Source of the DNA: Pseudomonas sp. G34
GTDB lineage: Bacteria > Pseudomonadota > Gammaproteobacteria > Pseudomonadales > Pseudomonadaceae
Reading direction: 5' to 3'
Assembly: GCF_031119625.1 (NCBI RefSeq)
Contig: NZ_JAVHZV010000002.1
Coordinates: 124,001 to 188,000, forward strand
Length of the DNA: 64,000 nucleotides
Both the position numbers and the translations under genes were made by a program. Shown piece by piece: positions 59,279 to 64,000 of this stretch (the stretch's first letter is position 1; the number at the start of each line of letters is the position of its first letter). The notes below the pieces were generated by a model. The model worked only from the letters and a program-made list of their open reading frames with translations. It searched no databases and was not told where the DNA came from.

Positions 59279-60803
59279 GCCGGCTGTCCTCGGCGGGCTG
59301 TTGCAAGGGCAGTTGCAGGATCAGGGTGGTGCCCTGGCCGGGCGCCGACTCGACCCGCGCCGTGCCGCCGTGGGCGTTGAGCATGCCCAGGCAGATCGCC
59401 AGGCCCAGGCCGGTGCCCTGGCCGCCGCGATCACCACGGGCCGCGGTGTAGAAGAGGTCGAAGATCTGTGCCTGTTCCTCGACGGGAATGCCGGGGCCCT
59501 GGTCGCTGATGGCGAAGCAGAAGGTCTCGCCATCATGGCTCAGGCGAATGTCGATCACCCCAGCGGGCGGCGAGAAGCGTGCCGCGTTGTCCAGCACGTT
59601 GACCAGCGCCTGTTCGATCAACGCGCCCTGCACCCACAGCAGCGGCAGGTCGGCGGGCACCTCCAGGTGCAGGCGCAGAGGCTGCAGCACCGGCTGCAGG
59701 CGCTGCAGGGCGGCGGCGAGCAGGTCGCCGGCAGCCACCCAGTCACGCTCCAGGTGCAGGCCGCCGTGGCCCAGGCGGGTCATGTCCAGCAGGTTCTGGA
59801 TATAGCGGTCCAGGCGCGAAGCCTCGCTGGCGGTGCTTTGCAGCAGGTCGTCGCGGGTCGCCGCATCAAGGCTGTCGATGAACAGCTGCAGGGTTTCGAT
59901 ATTGCCGCGCATGGCGGTCAGTGGCGTGCGCAGGTCGTGGGATACCGACGCCAGCAGGGCGCTGCGCAGACGCTCGGTTTCATGTTGCAGGCGCGTCTGG
60001 CCGAGGGTCTCGACCAGTTGCACGCGGGCCAGGGCATGGGCCAGCAGGGGCAGCAGCACGTCGATCAGCTGGCGCTGCTCGCCCGCCGGCGGGTCACCCT
60101 GGGCGGTGCGCATGCCCAGCAGCGCCAGCGGTTGGTCGCCGTCCATCAGCGGCCACCACCACCAGTGCGGATGGGTCAGGCTATGGCTGTCGTAGCCGCG
60201 CGGGCGGCGGCTCTGCCAGGCGTGTTCGGCGCTGATGCGCTCCAGCTCGCTGAGCGCCAGCGGGCTGCCGTTGGCCTGCTGCCAGTGGCCCTGGGTATCG
60301 CGGCTGAGCAGGCACAGGCGCTCGGCCGGCAGGTCCAGCTGGCTGAGCATGGCGGCCAGCAGGTCGTGCTGATCCTGGGCGCTGGACAACCGCTCGGCGA
60401 AGCCCAGCAGGCTTTCGGTCTGCCGCTGGGCTACCTGCAGGTCGCGAAACTGCTGGCGCTGGCGGGCGGCGAGGTTGCCGGTCAGCAGGGCAATCAACAG
60501 GAAGAACAGCAGGGTCAGCACGTCCTGCTCGCGGTGCACCACCACCGACCAGGTGGGCGGCAGGAAGCAGAAGCCGTAGGCGGCGAACGACAGCAGGGCA
60601 CACAGCAATGCGGGGCCGATGCTGCTGCGCGCCGCCACCACCAACACCACGGCGAGAAACACCAGGGAGATGTTCGGCAGGTCCAGCCAGCGCGAGACGC
60701 CCAGGGCCAGCAGGCAACCGAGGCCGGCGCCGAGGGCGGCCAGCAGATAGTCACGCGCGGGGGCGGTGGGGCGGTGGGGCAGGCGATCGACGGCGGTGGG
60801 CAT
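59271..60803 (-). CDS. Short KdpD-like sensor histidine kinase lacking the KdpD/USP N-terminal half
   Basis: The 510-residue protein starts directly before the four-helix DUF4118 membrane region of KdpD (RDYLLAALGAGLGCLLALG to LLFFLLIALLTGNLAA, residues 18-115). A GAF-like linker follows, then HisKA with LLASVSHDLRTPLTAMRG near 305 and HATPase with NVLDNAARFSPPAG, SDQGPGIP and GTGLGLAICLGML. A full KdpD has about 880-900 residues. The roughly 370-residue cytoplasmic KdpD/USP region that binds ATP and senses K+ is missing, and upstream DNA lacks any trace of it. ATG 60803 is the best of several starts (60836, 60869); none has a strong ribosome site. Confidence 0.85.
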   Translation of the reverse strand: MPTAVDRLPHRPTAPARDYLLAALGAGLGCLLALGVSRWLDLPNISLVFLAVVLVVAARSSIGPALLCALLSFAAYGFCFLPPTWSVVVHREQDVLTLLFFLLIALLTGNLAARQRQQFRDLQVAQRQTESLLGFAERLSSAQDQHDLLAAMLSQLDLPAERLCLLSRDTQGHWQQANGSPLALSELERISAEHAWQSRRPRGYDSHSLTHPHWWWWPLMDGDQPLALLGMRTAQGDPPAGEQRQLIDVLLPLLAHALARVQLVETLGQTRLQHETERLRSALLASVSHDLRTPLTAMRGNIETLQLFIDSLDAATRDDLLQSTASEASRLDRYIQNLLDMTRLGHGGLHLERDWVAAGDLLAAALQRLQPVLQPLRLHLEVPADLPLLWVQGALIEQALVNVLDNAARFSPPAGVIDIRLSHDGETFCFAISDQGPGIPVEEQAQIFDLFYTAARGDRGGQGTGLGLAICLGMLNAHGGTARVESAPGQGTTLILQLPLQQPAEDSRHD

Positions 60804-60854
60804 GGGGATGTCCGGTACGGTGCGTAGGCAGATCATGGCGTCGTGCAAGGTTGG

Positions 60855-60896
60855 CGTAAAGAAGCGCACGCACGCGTAAAGAAGCCGTAAAACTGT
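60855..60896. promoter_or_regulatory. Direct repeats CGTAAA, candidate KdpE box between sensor and kup
   Basis: CGTAAAGAAGC occurs at 60855-60865 and again at 60875-60885. It is immediately followed by CGTAAAACTGT (60886-60896), giving an 11-bp tandem period like that of OmpR/PhoB-family sites. The repeats lie upstream of both the sensor ATG and kup, in the 60804-60972 divergent interval. Confidence 0.5.
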
Positions 60897-60972
60897 ATGA
60901 AGCGAAGCTGCCGAACGCCTGAAGCCGGCGTATACCTAGGGGCAATCGAGTCCACCTGGGATACCCTGCAAC

Positions 60973-62847
60973 GTGAGCACCCCCTCCCGCACCTCGCCCA
61001 TTGCCTTGCTGGTCGGCGCCGCCGGCATCGTTTACGGCGATATCGGCACCAGCCCGCTGTACAGCCTCAAGGAGATCTTCTCGCCGCATTATGGCGTCGG
61101 CCTTTCCCAGGCCAGCGTGCTGGGCATCCTGTCGCTGATCTGCTGGTCACTGACCCTGGTGGTGACCGTCAAGTACGTGATGTTCATCCTGCGTGCCGAC
61201 AACGGCGGCGAGGGGGGCATCATGGCGCTCACCGCCCTGGCGCAACGGGCCGCCGCCGACTACCCGCGGCTGCGTACCCTGCTGATCATGCTCGGTTTGT
61301 TCGGCGCCGCGTTGTTCTATGGTGACAGCATGCTCACCCCGGCGGTATCGGTGCTCTCGGCGGTGGAAGGCGTGGGCCTGGTGGTCGACGGCATCGACCA
61401 CTGGGTGGTGCCGCTGGCCTTGCTGATCCTGATTCCGCTGTTTCTGCTGCAGCGCCACGGCACCGCACGCATCGGCTACCTGTTCGGCCCGGTGATGGTG
61501 GTCTGGTTCCTGGTGCTCGGCGCCCTGGGCGTGCATGGCATCGTCCAGCGCCCGGAAGTGCTGCTGGCGCTCAATCCCTACTGGGCGCTGCACTTCTTCA
61601 TCGCCAACCCGCTGATCGGGCTGACGGTGATGGGCGCCGTGGTGCTGACCATCACCGGGGCCGAGGCGCTGTACGCCGACCTTGGCCATTTCGGTCGCAA
61701 GCCCATCGTCCACGCCTGGCTGTTTCTGGCCTTCCCGGGCCTGCTGCTCAACTACTTCGGCCAGGGCGCCCTGTTGCTGATCGACCCGGCAACCGTACGC
61801 AACCCGTTCTATCTGCTGGCGCCGGGCTGGGCGCTGATCCCGCTGATCGGCCTGTCCACGGTGGCCACCATCATCGCCTCCCAGGCGGTGATCACCGGCG
61901 CCTTCTCGGTCACCCGCCAGGCCATCCAGCTCGGCTACGTGCCGCGCATGCAGATTCTCCACACCTCCAGCGCCGAGCAGGGGCAGATCTACATTCCGCT
62001 GATCAACAGCCTGCTGCTGGTTGGCGTGGTGCTGCTGGTGCTGGGCTTCCAGTCGTCCAGCGGCCTGGCCGGTGCCTACGGCGTGGCGGTGACCGGTACC
62101 ATGTTGTGCACCAGCTTGCTGGTGTCCTCGGTGATCCTGCTGCTGTGGCGCTGGCCGAAGGTGCTGGCCGTGCCGCTGCTGGCGGTGTTCCTGCTGGTCG
62201 ACGGGATCTTCTTCGCCGCCAACGTGCCGAAGATCATCGGTGGCGGCGCGGTGCCGATGATCGTCGGCATCCTGTTGTTCGGCCTGATGAGCACCTGGAA
62301 GCGCGGTCGCCAACTGGTGCTCGAGCGGCTCGATGAACACTCCCTGGTACTGCGCGACTTCATCGCCAGCATCGCCCTGCAGCCGCCGCATCGGGTGGCC
62401 GGCACTGCAGTGTTCCTGACCAGTCGGGTCGAGGTGGTACCCCATGCACTGCTGCACAATCTGCTGCACAACCAGGTGCTGCACGAGCGGGTGATGCTGC
62501 TTACCGTGCTTTACGAGGATCGCCCGCGGGTGCCGCTGGCCGAGCGTTTCGAGCTGGAGGCCTACGACCAGGGCTTCTACCGGGTGCGCCTGCGCTTCGG
62601 TTTCATGGAGGCCCCGGACATTCCCCGTGCCCTGGAGCAACTGAGTGACAAGGGCATCGACTGCCCGCCAATGCAGACCACCTACTTCCTCAGTCGCGAG
62701 ACGGTGATCCCGTCCGAACGCATAGGCATGGCCATGTGGCGCGAGCGCCTGTTCGCCGTGCTGCAGAAGAATGCTGGTAGTTCGCTGGGCTTCTTCAGGT
62801 TGCCGGTGAACCGGGTGATCGAGCTGGGCACGCAGGTGGAGATCTAA
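60973..62847 (+). CDS. kup: Low-affinity potassium transporter Kup
   Basis: The 624-residue K+:H+ symporter has 12 membrane segments and the family marks [21 protein letters not shown] near residue 16, [18 protein letters not shown] near 116 and [20 protein letters not shown] near 217. A cytoplasmic C-terminal domain begins near 430. The start is GTG 60973. It is divergent from the short Kdp-type two-component pair, which may control it. Confidence 0.93.
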   Translation: MSTPSRTSPIALLVGAAGIVYGDIGTSPLYSLKEIFSPHYGVGLSQASVLGILSLICWSLTLVVTVKYVMFILRADNGGEGGIMALTALAQRAAADYPRLRTLLIMLGLFGAALFYGDSMLTPAVSVLSAVEGVGLVVDGIDHWVVPLALLILIPLFLLQRHGTARIGYLFGPVMVVWFLVLGALGVHGIVQRPEVLLALNPYWALHFFIANPLIGLTVMGAVVLTITGAEALYADLGHFGRKPIVHAWLFLAFPGLLLNYFGQGALLLIDPATVRNPFYLLAPGWALIPLIGLSTVATIIASQAVITGAFSVTRQAIQLGYVPRMQILHTSSAEQGQIYIPLINSLLLVGVVLLVLGFQSSSGLAGAYGVAVTGTMLCTSLLVSSVILLLWRWPKVLAVPLLAVFLLVDGIFFAANVPKIIGGGAVPMIVGILLFGLMSTWKRGRQLVLERLDEHSLVLRDFIASIALQPPHRVAGTAVFLTSRVEVVPHALLHNLLHNQVLHERVMLLTVLYEDRPRVPLAERFELEAYDQGFYRVRLRFGFMEAPDIPRALEQLSDKGIDCPPMQTTYFLSRETVIPSERIGMAMWRERLFAVLQKNAGSSLGFFRLPVNRVIELGTQVEI

Positions 62848-63245
62848 GCCGCTACATGGTGCCTTCTGCGTGGTAATGCCTCTTGGGCGCTCTGCGTCCG
62901 CTGTTGAGGGCGGCTGGATAGCAGAATTGAGCGCAGAGCGCTGTTCCACGAGCCACTCAAGTCTGAGAATTTTCCAGGGCATGCGCACTGCAACGGTGCG
63001 CGATAACGCGTAGTGGTGCGCGCTACTGAGGCCTGTCACCGCTATGTGGGGCCTGGGGTAGCACGTTGGCCCCAGGTGCCGGCGCAACGCTGTATCACCC
63101 ACGAGAATTTATCTGGCTGATTTGCAAGCTGTTTGTTGCTTGCGGTTTCCCCTGTTGCTGCGTATGGCACACTTTCTGCTGTTTATTCCGTTGTTACATA
63201 CCAAGTTCCGGTATAGCGGAATAAACAACTCCTGGAGTGCTTGCC
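62848..63245. other. 398-bp intergenic stretch with dyads, no gene seen
   Basis: Between kup and the binding-protein gene there is no convincing ORF. GCGCTCTGCG (62887-62896) and CGCAGAGCGC (62932-62941) form a perfect 10-bp dyad with a 35-nt spacer. The leader hairpin at 63180 is listed separately. Small RNA genes cannot be excluded. Confidence 0.5.
63180..63227 (+). promoter_or_regulatory. Nested hairpin upstream of the binding-protein gene
   Basis: TGTTTATTCCG (63180-63190) and CGGAATAAACA (63217-63227) form a perfect 11-bp stem. Inside, ATACC (63198-63202) and GGTAT (63210-63214) form a second. It ends 18 bp before the start codon, so it may be an operator or a translation-controlling RNA fold. 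Confidence 0.45.
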
Positions 63246-64000
63246 ATGCATAACCGACCTTCCGTGTCTAAAGCCTGTGTTTTTCTCTTCGCCGCATCGG
63301 CTTCCCTCGCAAGCGTCGTGCACGCGGCGGACAGCAAGCTCGATGATGTGCTCAAGCGCGGGCACCTGATCGTGGGTACGGGCAGTACCAATGCGCCGTG
63401 GCACTTTCAGGGAGCGGATGGCAAGTTGCAGGGTTTTGATATCGACATCGGCCGTGTCGTGGCCAAGGGTTTGTTCAACGACCCGAGCAAGATCGAGTTC
63501 GTGGTGCAGTCGTCCGACGCGCGGATTCCCAACCTGCTGACCGACAAGGTCGACATGAGTTGTCAGTTCATTACCGTAACCGCCAGCCGCGCGCAGCAGG
63601 TGGCCTTTACCCTGCCGTACTACCGTGAAGGGGTGGGCCTGCTGCTGCCGGGCAACAGCAAGTACAAGGAAATCGAAGATCTGCAAACCGCCGGCGATGA
63701 CGTCACCGTGGCCGTGCTGCAGAACGTGTATGCCGAAGAATTGGTGCACCAGGCGTTGCCGAAGGCCAAGGTCGACCAGTACGACAGCGTCGACCTGATG
63801 TACCAGGCCGTGAACTCCGGTCGCGCCGATGCCGCCGCCACCGACCAGTCCTCGGTCAAGTACCTGATGGTGCAGAACCCTGGTCGCTACCGCAGCCCGG
63901 CGTACGCCTGGAGCCCGCAAACCTACGCGTGCGCCGTCAAACGTGGCGACCAGGACTGGCTGAACTTCGTCAACACCGCGTTGCATGAAGCCATGACCGG
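63246..64000 (+). CDS. ABC transporter amino-acid-type substrate-binding protein, 3' end outside window
   Basis: Reading continues to the right edge, giving 251 codons without a stop. The product has a signal peptide (ACVFLFAASASLASVVHAAD) and a family 3 binding-protein fold: LIVGTGSTNAPWHFQGADGK (ligand site), FDIDIGRVVAKGLF, and a second lobe with YDSVDLMYQAVNSGRADAAA. It would deliver an amino acid or related compound to an ABC permease presumably encoded to the right. ATG 63246 has GGAG eight bases upstream. Confidence 0.88.
   Translation, partial: MHNRPSVSKACVFLFAASASLASVVHAADSKLDDVLKRGHLIVGTGSTNAPWHFQGADGKLQGFDIDIGRVVAKGLFNDPSKIEFVVQSSDARIPNLLTDKVDMSCQFITVTASRAQQVAFTLPYYREGVGLLLPGNSKYKEIEDLQTAGDDVTVAVLQNVYAEELVHQALPKAKVDQYDSVDLMYQAVNSGRADAAATDQSSVKYLMVQNPGRYRSPAYAWSPQTYACAVKRGDQDWLNFVNTALHEAMT

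Overview
The window is a GC-rich gammaproteobacterial chromosome segment. Its gene content and order point to Pseudomonas in the broad sense. The markers are the Pseudomonas-type LPS outer-core genes (carbamoyltransferase, WaaP-type kinases, WapR- and Ssg-like glycosyltransferases, waaL, mig-14, dnpA, msbA, hldE, waaA), an opmH-like gene divergent from thiC, the nudF-cpdA-parE-parC block, and repeated short palindromes with GTGGGAGCG ends, which from memory are common in the mendocina/alcaligenes side of the genus. All identifications come from reading motifs and synteny; no database search was possible.

Layout. 1-23,200: LPS core and surface glycan cluster. It opens with the end of a two-domain LPS kinase, then a carbamoyltransferase and a pyruvyl-transferase-like protein. 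An accessory glycosyltransferase cassette follows (4,377-10,539: GT4, GT2, CgeB-like GT, two further GT2-type proteins and one unassigned protein on the opposite strand), then a small kinase, the lipid flippase msbA, a GT9, a GT2, a second GT4-GT2 pair (Ssg/WapR-like), a third kinase, the O-antigen ligase waaL, mig-14, the deacetylase dnpA and the heptose enzyme hldE. 23,255-28,979: an unknown protein with a degenerate Nudix-like box, an aldo/keto reductase, an FAD oxidoreductase, an EmrE-type SMR pump divergent from a LysR regulator, and the Kdo transferase waaA. 29,044-33,145: palindromic repeats, a TolC-family channel (opmH), and a TPP riboswitch controlling thiC with a repeat inserted in the leader.

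33,198-43,437: a DUF3298-type lipoprotein, then nudF, a DUF1249 protein, cpdA, a YqiA-type esterase, and topoisomerase IV (parE, parC) with two small genes between the subunits, followed by a PqiC-like lipoprotein. 43,448-47,431: a serine-use module of LysR regulator, L-serine deaminase and SstT serine symporter. 47,444-53,780: a YhiN-like flavoprotein, a periplasmic binding protein, a REC-REC-GGDEF protein, the RNA helicase dbpA and the mdtD pump. 53,855-58,364: the betIBA choline-to-betaine genes, interrupted by palindromic repeats, with a strong BetI-type operator before betB. 58,437-62,847: a short MITE-like element, a KdpE-like regulator, a KdpD-like kinase without the usual N-terminal cytoplasmic half, and the K+ transporter kup. 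The window ends inside an amino-acid-type ABC binding protein.

How the genes work together: the left third makes Kdo-heptose inner core precursors (hldE, waaA), phosphorylates, carbamoylates and extends the core, flips it (msbA) and ligates O-chains (waaL). The accessory cassette is probably what makes this strain's outer core or O-chain distinctive. The features most worth a second look are that cassette with its duplicated GT4-GT2 module, the truncated Kdp two-component pair beside kup with tandem direct repeats between them, and the thiC leader in which a repeat separates riboswitch and gene.
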